A stretch of 64,000 nucleotides of DNA from Trigonopsis variabilis (lineage: Eukaryota; Ascomycota; Trigonopsidomycetes; Trigonopsidales; Trigonopsidaceae). Where the stretch lies: the NCBI GenBank assembly GCA_003707065.3, contig PPXM03000006.1, positions 558,001 through 622,000 on the forward strand, in the 5' to 3' direction. The notes under the pieces are model-generated. The model ran no database searches. It saw only the letters and a list, made by a program, of their open reading frames with translations, and was not told the origin of the DNA. This document shows, piece after piece, positions 20,947 through 30,550 of the stretch; position 1 is the stretch's first letter, and the number at the start of each line of letters is the position of its first letter. The position numbers and the translations under genes were made by a program.

Positions 20947-21456
20947 GACTGTATAAAGTATAGAAGAGACAATTGAAAATAATGCAAATAAAGGTCATTA
21001 ATTAACCGAAGAATGTACTTCAAGGGCCTGCCTTAGGCGTTCATTCTTCACGCGTGTCGCGATCGCAGTTGGGAGAGATCAAAAGCCAAGTGATCGCACG
21101 ATCCAAATGTCTTTGACACAAGTCTATTGATCAAGTACCGCAATAACAACGAAATAGAGACCCTTGTTTCAGCTCTTGATGGCGGTCGCACTAAGAGGAG
21201 CAGACCACAACTTGACACACGCCTAGTTCAGTAGCGAGCCTGAAGAGATCTTCACAGCGACTACGTAATTCTCAGGTTCTTTGTCAGATTGGACATACAC
21301 ATAGATCATTCATTGGGTACGACAGCGGGCATTATCGCACAAACATCTTTGTCTGGGCTTATCTACTCTAGCTCAGATCGCCTTAGTGTGGTTGCTCTTG
21401 GGTGTGCGGTAACACTAGAGTGAGCAGCGCTTCGACATAACAGTCACACGTGACCG
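20947..21456. promoter_or_regulatory. shared upstream region of YVC1 and YND1
   Basis: 510 bases between two divergent genes. An ACGCGT word lies at about 21050. No gene was found in it. Confidence 0.4.
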
Positions 21457-23415
21457 ATGCCTCCTGGAGTTATCGAGAATAAATACAAATATGCAGTTAT
21501 TATAGATGCTGGTTCTAGCGGGTCTAGAGTACAAGTTTATCGGTGGATAGTAAATGAGGAGCCAACTCCTGGTCGATTGGTTGAGATCTCCCAAGGTGGA
21601 GCTGATTGGCATCTAAAGATCCACCCGGGGATCTCTACTTTTGCTGACAACCCGAAAGATGTATGGAAGCACCATTTGAAAAAATTGGTTCGTCATGCCG
21701 AAGACATTGTGCCCAAAGAGGCCCATTCTTCTACTCCTCTGTATGTCCTTGCTACAGCGGGAATGCGTTTACTTGAACAAGAGCAGCAGGATCGGCTGGC
21801 AGAACAGGCTTGTTCATTATTGAAGCGAAAGTCCAAGCTACTGATTGAAGATTGTTCTCACCATGTTAAAGTCATTGACGGCCAGGCAGAAGGCCTATAT
21901 GGTTGGCTGGCTCTGAACTATCTTTTAGGGGGGCTTGATCATCCTCAAGACCACGAGCATGGCCAGAACCATCATACATACGGCTTTATGGACATGGGTG
22001 GTGCTTCTGCTCAGGTAGCATTTGTGCCTAGGGAAGAAGAGGTTGAGAAACACAAAGAAGATCTCTATTTGGTTCGTCTTAGAGATCAGACAGGTTCCAA
22101 CATGGAGTGGAATGTTTTCGTTTCAACATGGTTAGGCTATGGTGCTAATCAGGCCCGATCAAGATACCTCGACAACCTGATCGAATCCTCGGAGTCTCCT
22201 GATGCTATACTTGATCCATGTCTTCCCAGAGGCGCAGAGATTGAATATAAACCCAATATAACCGTGGAAAAAAGCTATACGATAACAGGTGATGGAGACT
22301 ATGATCGATGCATCAATCTCACCTATCCTCTGTTGGGAGCAGACCTTCCTTGCAATGACGATCCATGTCTTTTCGGTGGAGTGCATGCTCCAAAAATAGA
22401 CTTTGATATCAACCATTTTGTCGGCGTCAGTGAATACTGGCATACAAGTCAGGACATCTTTCATATGGGAGGGGGGTACCGGTTCTCTGATTATGATGTC
22501 CAAGTCCGTGATTTCTGTTCCAGCGATTGGGAGACCATCTTAGCGAATCGCGATGCTAACGTCTATGATAAAAAGGTCGACGAAGATAAACTCCTTGATA
22601 CTTGTTTCAAAGCCGTGTGGGTCATCAATGTCCTCCACGAAGGGTTTGGCATTCCCCGGTACGGATATGATGAACCACCTCCTTCCCTTGTTCCCCGATC
22701 ATTTTCTTCCGCCTTCTCTCAGCCCTTCCAAAGTATTGACAAAGTCAATGGGACTCCCCTTTCATGGACTCTTGGTACTGCTCTTCTCTATGCCTCTTCT
22801 CAGATTATTACCTCAGATTCTTCTCCCGCGGTCGGCTACGGTCCAAAAGGAGGCGCCAACGATCTTTTCGTTCCCGCAGATCCTCTTCTGACGGCCGCAT
22901 CCTTCACAAAGGTCACTAACGCTCTCATTGCTCATCGCGTTCAGGGATTCTTTTTCCTTATTGTGATTATTTCAATTGCAGCTTTCCTATTTTTGGGAAA
23001 ATCTCGTCGCACTATTCTTTTCCGTGTCTTCAAGGCATCTTTTTATGACCTCTTCAGCATTTACAATCGCAAAGGGAATCAGGATGAGTCTGTGAATGAT
23101 AACTACGGTCTCGCAGAAGATCCAAATTATCTTGAACTGGGAGAATTTCTGCGGCCAGAATCACGTTCGTCTAGTCGAGCATCTCTCAGAAGCGAAGGGT
23201 ATAAGATGCCTCGCAGCAGCACAGCTGTTGATTTATCTGGGCTACCTCGTGGGCCTCTGCGAGCCAAGAGTAGCTTGGGATTTGTTGGGAAACCGTACAG
23301 TGACTATGAGGACACGCTCAGCAGCGACGAGTCGACTAGAAATCAAACTACAGGCCTTCGTCCTTTCCGCAGCCGTGAGCGTCTCTGGGCTGGTGAGCGT
23401 GATCTAAGGGACTAG
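21457..23415 (+). CDS. YND1: Golgi apyrase (nucleoside diphosphatase) Ynd1-type
   Basis: A single-exon protein of 652 residues of the GDA1/CD39 family. The apyrase-conserved regions are visible: ACR1 D17-AGSSGSRVQVY, ACR2 LATAGMRLL, ACR3 YGWLALNYLLGG and ACR4 D179-MGGASAQVAF. A membrane segment lies near residues 498-517 (FFLIVIISIAAFLFLG), followed by a cytosolic tail with Ser-rich patches. Catalytic domain first and anchor near the C-terminus is the Ynd1 layout, whereas Gda1 carries an N-terminal anchor. In the Golgi lumen it hydrolyses GDP and UDP left by glycosyltransferases, making the nucleoside monophosphates needed for sugar-nucleotide exchange. In yeast the tail also contacts vacuolar ATPase regulation. 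Confidence 0.93.
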   Translation: MPPGVIENKYKYAVIIDAGSSGSRVQVYRWIVNEEPTPGRLVEISQGGADWHLKIHPGISTFADNPKDVWKHHLKKLVRHAEDIVPKEAHSSTPLYVLATAGMRLLEQEQQDRLAEQACSLLKRKSKLLIEDCSHHVKVIDGQAEGLYGWLALNYLLGGLDHPQDHEHGQNHHTYGFMDMGGASAQVAFVPREEEVEKHKEDLYLVRLRDQTGSNMEWNVFVSTWLGYGANQARSRYLDNLIESSESPDAILDPCLPRGAEIEYKPNITVEKSYTITGDGDYDRCINLTYPLLGADLPCNDDPCLFGGVHAPKIDFDINHFVGVSEYWHTSQDIFHMGGGYRFSDYDVQVRDFCSSDWETILANRDANVYDKKVDEDKLLDTCFKAVWVINVLHEGFGIPRYGYDEPPPSLVPRSFSSAFSQPFQSIDKVNGTPLSWTLGTALLYASSQIITSDSSPAVGYGPKGGANDLFVPADPLLTAASFTKVTNALIAHRVQGFFFLIVIISIAAFLFLGKSRRTILFRVFKASFYDLFSIYNRKGNQDESVNDNYGLAEDPNYLELGEFLRPESRSSSRASLRSEGYKMPRSSTAVDLSGLPRGPLRAKSSLGFVGKPYSDYEDTLSSDESTRNQTTGLRPFRSRERLWAGERDLRD

Positions 23416-23560
23416 AATGTAAATTAGACCTGAGTTATCAGGATAGGCGTTGTCTTTATTTATGCTACTATTTGGTGACCCGCACGAGGTAGATTCTATT
23501 CACACTCTATATATATACACCACAGGTTGTAATCTATCTTTATCTATGTAAGTAAACTGG

Positions 23561-25723
23561 TCACAAGGTCGCGGGAGCTTGTCTAGCATGCTTGCGACGA
23601 GACAGGGCCGTGATTACTTGGCCAATCTTGTGGATACCGCCGTCCCACAATGGATAAAAAATGGCAACGAATGTAGTAAGGAAACACCATATAATAGCGA
23701 CAACTATCCATGCAATCCATAGCCCTTTCGAAAAAGTGTTTCGAGCACCGTACATGGGCAACGGCCATATGACCCACTGTCCAAAGAAGGTCAAAAAGCC
23801 CCAGATTGCAGAGACTTTAGCGGCGTGCTTCATATATTTGACTTTTTCAGGACTGAAATAAGTCTCAGGGTGGAAATGGTGGTTGAGGAATCCTTCATGA
23901 GCAAGATGCTCTTCTGTCTCTTCTTCGGGTGTTTCTTGCTTGTGCTGTTGGCCTGAATCATCGTTTTCGACAGATACCTGTCCCTTTGCTTCGTAATCCA
24001 CAGTTACATGTTCGTCTGTGATACTATTTTCTTCGGATTCTAGGTTGCCGTCGCTGTCTGAGCTATCTGAGCTATCTCCAGTGACTTTAATTTCCAAGAA
24101 CTCTTGCCAGTCATATTTCTGAGGCCACATATATGAAACAGCCAACGAAATAGGGAGCGGAACAAAGGTTGAAGTCAAGACACCATAAAGAGTACTTAAG
24201 GCTCCCTGTGTCGTTTCGATTGTCACTGCTCCATAGAGCGCCTTAGAAGTACCTAACCAGACAGCAAAACCACAAGAGATACCTATGAGCACTGCAGATA
24301 TGGCTGCTGGCTTGGTTTGTTTATTCCATAGTAGAGCGAAGCAGGTAGGGAAAAGACCAGGACAGACGACAATGCCGTAGAAATATACCAAAAAGTTGAC
24401 ATCCAGGTTTATTTCATACCAGATGAGAGAGAGTGTGGATAAGAGTGCCATTGCAATAAACACTGAAACATGGCATGCTCTAATGAGTTGCTTGTCGGTA
24501 CGTTTAGGGTTTATATAAGTACCATAGACGTCGTAGGAAAGGATAGAACTAGCCGCGATCAATTGGGCCGAAGTGACACTGGTCGAAGTCATGAAAATAA
24601 GCACCATCCATGCGCCTGCTCCTCCTTTTCCAGCTATAGCCTGGGCAACATAAGGACCCACTAGCCCTCCGTTTACCTCTGTGGAGGTCATTAAACGAGG
24701 ATAAGTAGGCCATCTAATATTTTTCGATTGTTCAAGAGCAATTGCACCCAATCCAATAACCGTTCCCCATAGCCAAGGTACACTGAAGTAAAAATTGCCT
24801 CCAATCAAGTAGCCGGGCACGGCAGCTTCGACGTCGGCTGAGAATGCTTTTTGCCAGAAGCCGGTATCAAGAACTACAAGTGCTGTATTCGAAAGGAAGT
24901 GGTTAATCCCGAAATAGATTCCTCCTTTGGACGTCATAGTCAAGAGAGAGCCATCCTGATTACCATTGACAGGATTCGAGATACTGTAGGTCTTGACCAG
25001 GTGATAGAATTCGCCCAAGGAGCCCACTGTAGTAATAGTTTTGAACACCAAAAGGAGAATAATGATCAAAGCAATAGTTGTGTGCACGTAGTCGGTCAGA
25101 TAAGTTGCACGCAGGCCACCGATCATGGTATAAATGGTCACCCCGAAAGGTACCAGATAGATCACTGCGACAGGATGCATTCCAGTCAGTGAATGGACAC
25201 AATTGGCTACTCCGACCATAAGAATGGAGAAGTTGAGACCGTTATTAGCCAACGATAAAAAGATCCAGATCCAATGGGCGAATGTTCCATAGCGGATCTT
25301 GATGAGTTCCAACATCGTGTGTGCGGTCGGCGCCTTCAGTTTTGTATGAATGGCCAGGTATCCAAAGCCTGCAATCATGGTGCTCTGTCCAGCAGCGAAC
25401 CATATGGGAGCAGATAAACCTAAGTTATAAGCAAGATAAGGGGATGCAATTAACGCTGTTGGATACAGCCAGGCGCTGATGACTGCACTAGCGGTCAAAC
25501 CGGTTCCAACTGATCTATTTGCGACCATAAACGTCTCCGACGAATTTGAGTCTTCTCCGAAAACCTTGAATAGTTGTCTAGTGACAAAGGCCATTCCTTT
25601 TGATTAGCTTCAAACAAATTTTAGAATAAGTATACCTAATGCAAAGAGACAGCCTAAGCCGATAATGATACCATAGCCAGCACCTTGTGTTAAAGGAGGA
25701 GGAGGTTGAGTAACTATAGACAT
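23561..25723 (-). CDS. DUR3: urea/polyamine permease of the sodium:solute symporter family
   Basis: Exons 25723-25636 and 25596-23561 flank a 39-nt intron (25635-25597) and give 707 residues. The first exon supplies PPPPLTQGAGYGIIIGLG, which matches the start of yeast Dur3 (PPLPQGAGYAIVLGLG). Then follow the multi-helix SSS core (TAHTMLELIKIRYG, GMHPVAVIYLVPFGVTIYTM, GGLRATYLTDYVHT) and a cytosolic acidic loop of Ser/Asp/Glu and Gln at about residues 560-620. The final two helices lie after that loop. Dur3 imports urea with protons and also polyamines and is normally under nitrogen catabolite control. No clear cluster of GATA sites was seen upstream. Confidence 0.93.
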
Positions 25724-26175
25724 TGTTTTCTCAATCTTCAACTCTTTTGATACTATGGAATCTGTAAACTACGCTATGTTATCGGTTCCACTATATATAC
25801 GACAATCTTGGGATCGGTCTAAGTCGACTACGACTCTCGGTAATGGTTATGCTTCGCTAAGATTGCGAAGAAGTTCGGCTCTTATGCGGCGCCGAAGGAA
25901 CATCGCCATCAGACTAGCGCGATGAGGCGGTTCTTCCCGCTGGATAATTTTGACCTCACTTTCATTGGATTCCGTCATGGTAGTCTGAACCCAAGAACAG
26001 GCTAGAGTATTAGCATCTAATTGGTCAAAGGACTAATCAGGCTCTCGTATAAGAGTGATAGTCTAATTTTCTATTGACTTTGTAATGCTACGAGTCTTGG
26101 TTTACAACTGAGTCATTCCGTTACCCCTGTATTTTTTTTGCAATCTCCATTTTGTCCCTTCGAGGAAAGACTGGA
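25724..26175. other. DUR3 upstream region
   Basis: 452 bases between the DUR3 start and the 3' end of the small zinc-cluster gene. A TATATATA-like stretch lies at about 25793-25800. No gene was recognised. Confidence 0.4.
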
Positions 26176-27138
26176 TTACCGGCTGTCTTTCGATCGACCT
26201 GAACCTGGACAAGCCAGGTCTAAACTTGTTCTTAAACTGCTTTCCGTGGGTTTGGGTAAAGTTTGATAGACGTCATCGTATTTGTCCGTCAATTCATTCC
26301 CAACCAGGAACTTGTTCAAGGATTTGCTGTAGAAGGGCGGCTCAGGGTTTGGCACGTGAAAGGGACGATCGAAATGGAAAGAACTAAGATAGGCTGCGGG
26401 GCGAACGTTTTGGGCTGCAAAGTCTCCCTTGAAATTGATCCAAGGGAACGGCTCCAATACAGGGAGACGCCCTTGAAGCACCGAGTATATCTCGCTATGA
26501 CCAATCTTGGGCGACGGTGTCTTAGCGGCAGCTCGTGGAAAGCTTTCGCTCCCAATCTTTTTCTCCCAACTTTGGTCGTCTCTACCCTTTTTCTCTCTTG
26601 TCTGTGCCTTTTTGACCTGACTCTCGCCAAAGTCTTCATTGTCCCGTTCTTTTCGTTTTCCGGCCCGCTTCAGATTCTGTCCAAAAAGGCTAGCATCCGC
26701 CACTTTTGGCCCTGGGGCTTGGATCCCGTGAAACTTCAGGACAGTTCCAATCTTATTATCTTCCACCCCGGCGATTTCATCTTTGGATCCAAGGTCAACC
26801 TTAATGGTGCTCCTAATTTTTCTGGCTTTCTTGTCACGATGCTGCTCCTCTTTCTCGGTCTTAACTTTCATCCCTATGTTTGCCTCTCGCCGCTGTTTGC
26901 TTGGTTTGCCGAGATTTGTACCATCTTTCCCACTCTCCTTCTCGATGCGGGCAGACTTCTTCAATTTAATTATGGCGTCTATTTCTGTCAAGCTTGCTCC
27001 TGTCATACATTGATGTTCCAACCCATTAACAGTACAAAACTCACAAGGGATTGACGGATTCAGTCGCACACACTTTGTTCTGCGTCGTCGACAAAAGCAA
27101 CAGCTGCTCGGACCTCTTCCTCTTCTTGGCTCGTTCAT
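26176..27138 (-). CDS. small, very basic Zn2Cys6 zinc-cluster protein
   Basis: A single-exon protein of 320 residues. The binuclear zinc cluster is at the extreme N-terminus: C13-x2-C16-x6-C23-x8-C32-x2-C35-x8-C44, with the basic stretch RRRRTK inside. The rest is rich in Lys, Glu and Arg (for example EKEEQHRDKKARKIR) and looks disordered. No fungal_trans domain follows, so the protein is only about half the usual size of such regulators. It may be a compact DNA-binding regulator, or an exon further on may be missing. Targets are unknown. The cluster is firm; the extent of the gene is less so. Confidence 0.65.
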   Translation of the reverse strand: MNEPRRGRGPSSCCFCRRRRTKCVRLNPSIPCEFCTVNGLEHQCMTGASLTEIDAIIKLKKSARIEKESGKDGTNLGKPSKQRREANIGMKVKTEKEEQHRDKKARKIRSTIKVDLGSKDEIAGVEDNKIGTVLKFHGIQAPGPKVADASLFGQNLKRAGKRKERDNEDFGESQVKKAQTREKKGRDDQSWEKKIGSESFPRAAAKTPSPKIGHSEIYSVLQGRLPVLEPFPWINFKGDFAAQNVRPAAYLSSFHFDRPFHVPNPEPPFYSKSLNKFLVGNELTDKYDDVYQTLPKPTESSLRTSLDLACPGSGRSKDSR

Positions 27139-28580
27139 AGTTGGAGGGCTGGAAGCAGAGGTAATGGAGAATATATATCCATCGCCTGGTCAGCCTTGAC
27201 GCCTGACGATGCGCCAGCGTCGCCTCTCTTTCATTTTATTTGGTTGAACTTTGGCCTCGAATAAAATATATGCATTTACCCTTTGTGACCTCACTAAGGC
27301 TGCCTGTTCCTTAATATTCTTTGCTTCCATCTTCGGTTTATAAATGACGATAGCTGATTCCTTGTTTTTTATTCTTCTATCTCTCAGGTTGGAGGAGTTT
27401 TTGCACTTCTTGTCCTCCTGTGTTTTGCCTTAGGTTTCCCTCTTTCTGTGTATTTCACACCCCTGGGCAAAGGCCGCCATTCTGAACGGCTTGATACTAA
27501 TCTATCTTTATTGGTTACTCGTATTTCCATAACTGTAATAATATGTCATTTTTTAGCTTTATAACTACTCACTCTACCAGCCCGTTTGCCGACTAAAATG
27601 TTCGTGAATATTTTGTCCTCTTCCTACCTAGCGACGGAATCTTGTGAGTGAAGTGATTCACTAGAGAAAAGGACGTATCTACACCACGTTAAACCATCAT
27701 CTCCTGTAAATACCAGCATCCCTAGAAAAAAAACTTACAAGGTCAACGCTAATTTCTTTTACACTCTAGTTTCACGATCCCAAGAAGGAATTCTGTCCCA
27801 ATCGGCCAGAAACGTTCCTGACCAGCCCAGAGACAGAAAGCGGAGATAGCCGTAGAACTTGCCGAACAAGTAAAGCACGACAGAAATATACTGCAAGGTA
27901 TCGAAATTCGATTAAAGTATGCTTGGGTTGTATACGGCAAGCATTCCTTTTCAGTTGTCTACATGCGGGCCAGGCCTAACTGGAAGAACAGCAGCTAAAT
28001 CTGACATATATTACATAATTTCAGCAAACTAGGCCTGTCATGAACAGTAAAACATTCTTGTTGGGCATGTCTTATTTGTCAAGTGGATAGTTGGCCGTGT
28101 TTACCCATTTCATCTGTTTAAGCAATATATATCTATCAGGTCTTTAATATTGCAGAAACTCGGGCTGCTATGTGGCCACTACGTGGGAGAGAGCATTTTG
28201 CTTTCTTCTTTCAAGAATTTTGCACTCGAGCATCCTCTTGACCGAGAGTGAAGAGGCTTTCAAAAACATAGAAAGGACGTTTGTCCATTCATATTTTTGA
28301 TTATTGGGAACGGAGCCTGCTCGGTTTTTTCTTACATCTGCGCGTGCAATGTAACCTCCTGGTTTAATTTTCATTGTTGTAGATTATAGAATTCTTTTTG
28401 ATAATAAGCCAGTTGGAAGAGCAGGTACAAAAGATTAGGAAGCTAGAGAGGGAGGTCTTATCTGCGCAGCCAGCACCGGATATTGTATCTTCAATTCAAT
28501 GTCCGAACTTTGCAACATGGGCTTGACGTAATCATGGATGGTGAAGATGGTAAAAGTCACCACCGCAAGTGTAACAGGAA
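27139..28580. other. gene-poor interval before tRNA-Cys
   Basis: 1.4 kb that is T-rich in parts (27290-27560). The short frames on both strands have no protein-like features. No RNA gene was recognised before the tRNA. Confidence 0.4.
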
Positions 28581-28653
28581 GCCCTGGTAGCTCAGTGGTT
28601 AGAGCGAGGGATTGCAGATCCCTAGGTCCCTGGTTCAAATCCGGGTCAGGGCT
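28581..28653 (+). tRNA. tRNA-Cys (anticodon GCA), no intron
   Basis: The 73 bases fold as a clover leaf. The acceptor stem GCCCTGG pairs with TCAGGGC, with one G-T at the inner end. The D arm is GCTC/GAGC. The anticodon stem AGGGA/TCCCT closes the loop TTGCAGA with anticodon GCA at 34-36. The T arm is CCTGG/CCGGG around TTCAAAT. The discriminator base is T, the known identity base of cysteine tRNAs. The A box starts near 28588 and the B box (GGTTCAAATCC) is at 28632-28642. The 3' CCA is not encoded, as in eukaryotes. Confidence 0.95.
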
Positions 28654-28658
28654 TGTTG

Positions 28659-28665
28659 TTTTTTT
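28659..28665 (+). terminator. RNA polymerase III terminator of tRNA-Cys
   Basis: A run of seven T starts six bases after the tRNA, as expected for polymerase III termination. Confidence 0.8.
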
Positions 28666-28887
28666 AAACTTTTGCTGGGAAGAATATTTATTTTATGTCC
28701 ATCTGCAGTAGCTATTATTTCGAAAAATTTTTGCGCTTCATTTCTGCTTGGCGAAAACAAGAGATAAGCAAGTTGCTCAGAGACCGTTACTGGTCACACG
28801 GACGGCTGGTTGCGGCCAAACGCGACGGTGAGGTTGGCAGCTGGTTGCTGGCACTACATTCAAACATCCGCAAGGGCTGTGGGCACA

Positions 28888-30276
28888 ATGGTGGTTGTTT
28901 CTCTAACAGTTGGCAAGCTAGATGCCAGTCTAGCATTACTGTTAACTGATAATCATTATCTGATTGAGTTTCCTTCGGTCTTACTACCGGCTGGAGTGGA
29001 AGCTGGCTCAATTGTGAATATTGATTGTCAATTGGATTTAGAAGCCGAAAAGAAAGAGAAAGAGAGTTTCAGAAGAATCCAGGAGCTTGTCCTAAAAGAT
29101 TTCGGGACAAATTATCCAAAGAAGCCGGTGTTGAGGCTGAGAAATGCCACACAGACATCGGTGGTACTGGAATGGGATCCAATCGAACTGTATACTGCTG
29201 AGTTGAGATACCTGGCATTATACAAGGACAAAACGAGATTAGGATTGATTCCCAATGCATTGACTACTACGAGTACCAAGCTCTCAGGACTATCCATCGA
29301 TACTGCCTATACATATCACCTGGTACTGGTCACGAGCGCTGGAAAATACACGAGTGATAATTTGACCGTTAAAACACATAAAATGACAGATTTATCAGGA
29401 ATCACGATCTGTGCGGGTATCATGTCTGATGAAGAGCGGCAGGACTTAGAAGCCATAGCGAAGCGGATAGGAGCAAAGCCAATTCAGGATAAAGTTCAAA
29501 TCGACACTACTCATTTTCTATGTACACAGGGCAAAGGTTCTCAATGGAAGAAGGCAGTTGAGCTGAATCTACCTGTTGTTCGTCCCGATTGGTTGAATGC
29601 TTGTGAAGCAGAAAAGAGAATAGTGAGGGTCCAACAGTATTATCTCAGTGAGACTAATATAACCGATAAGCAATGGCACCCACCAAAACCCAATGCGCCC
29701 TCTTATGAAGAAGCTATGGCATCAGGGTCGACATCACAACCTGCGCCTGGCTCAAGCGAAGCTGTCTCTAACGGAGGCTCTCAAGGATCTCAAGAATCAA
29801 CATCTTCAACACCCGCACCTGACACTAACCAAGATAACTCAAATCAAGCTATTAATTCAGAACATAATGAGCCTCAGCCGTCAACGGAAACAGAGAATGG
29901 CGAGCAGTCTGATGAAGTGAGCGATGAGGTCGCCCAAGAACTCGATGAACCATCACCGATCACTGATGATGCAGTTGAAAATAATGAAACGTTACCTAAT
30001 GGATCCAAGAATGAAGCAACCGAACCGACCTCTAGCGAAGAAACTGGCTCGTCTCCTTCCGCTGCCGCCGACGATAAAGATGACCAGTCAACCCCCCCGA
30101 ATGGAACAGAGTCGTCCGAAAAGAGTGAGGCAGAGAAAGATGAATCGAAAGATGTACCTGGAACTACCGAAGATGACGGCGCTAAAGAATCAGCGTCGGA
30201 CCAAGGCGAAGGTGCGAAAGCCAATGCGGAGAAGGCGGAAGAAAAAAAAGTACATTTCGATGAAGTTGACTTGTAA
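28888..30276 (+). CDS. CHS5: exomer scaffold subunit Chs5
   Basis: From the ATG at 28888 the protein has 462 residues. The frame is open further upstream, but homology begins at MVVVSLTVGKLDASLALL, the Chs5 start. The order is an N-terminal dimerisation strand/helix (about 1-55), a fibronectin III domain (about 75-165, ending TYHLVLVTSAGKY) and a BRCT domain (about 168-255, with THFLCTQGKGS and PVVRPDWLNACE). A long Ser/Glu/Asp/Asn-rich disordered tail ends in a Lys-rich cluster (AEEKKVHFDEVDL). Chs5 binds Arf1 at the trans-Golgi and, with ChAPs proteins, carries chitin synthase Chs3 and other cargo to the surface. The tail is shorter than in S. cerevisiae and lacks its repeated segments. Confidence 0.95.
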   Translation: MVVVSLTVGKLDASLALLLTDNHYLIEFPSVLLPAGVEAGSIVNIDCQLDLEAEKKEKESFRRIQELVLKDFGTNYPKKPVLRLRNATQTSVVLEWDPIELYTAELRYLALYKDKTRLGLIPNALTTTSTKLSGLSIDTAYTYHLVLVTSAGKYTSDNLTVKTHKMTDLSGITICAGIMSDEERQDLEAIAKRIGAKPIQDKVQIDTTHFLCTQGKGSQWKKAVELNLPVVRPDWLNACEAEKRIVRVQQYYLSETNITDKQWHPPKPNAPSYEEAMASGSTSQPAPGSSEAVSNGGSQGSQESTSSTPAPDTNQDNSNQAINSEHNEPQPSTETENGEQSDEVSDEVAQELDEPSPITDDAVENNETLPNGSKNEATEPTSSEETGSSPSAAADDKDDQSTPPNGTESSEKSEAEKDESKDVPGTTEDDGAKESASDQGEGAKANAEKAEEKKVHFDEVDL

Positions 30277-30385
30277 AGTGAATTATATCGATAGAGACTC
30301 GAGTTTCTGGCTGTAAAAGAAGAAGGTGGTCAAACCACGGTGTCATGTGACGTTGTGTTTTGCAAGACGGTCGTTCCACAAGGCA

Positions 30386-30392
30386 TATATAT
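30386..30392 (+). promoter_or_regulatory. TATA box of CFEM gene
   Basis: TATATAT lies about 160 bases before the ATG of the CFEM protein and is followed by a C/T-rich tract (about 30400-30450), a common fungal core-promoter layout. Confidence 0.4.
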
Positions 30393-30550
30393 GCATACAC
30401 TCTTGCACTCTGTCCAACACTCCTCCACCTACTTACTTGTCTTCCCTAAGCGAGTGCTTATTCCCTATTGCTAATTGCTTATATCCTAAATACTGTATCG
30501 TTAAGACGGAATTCATTCCCTATATTGCATTCGTTATCACCGGGATAAAA

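Noticed and set aside
29874-30224. 116-codon antisense frame in CHS5
   Set aside because: It is the mirror of the Ser/Glu-rich CHS5 tail, where biased codons keep other frames open.
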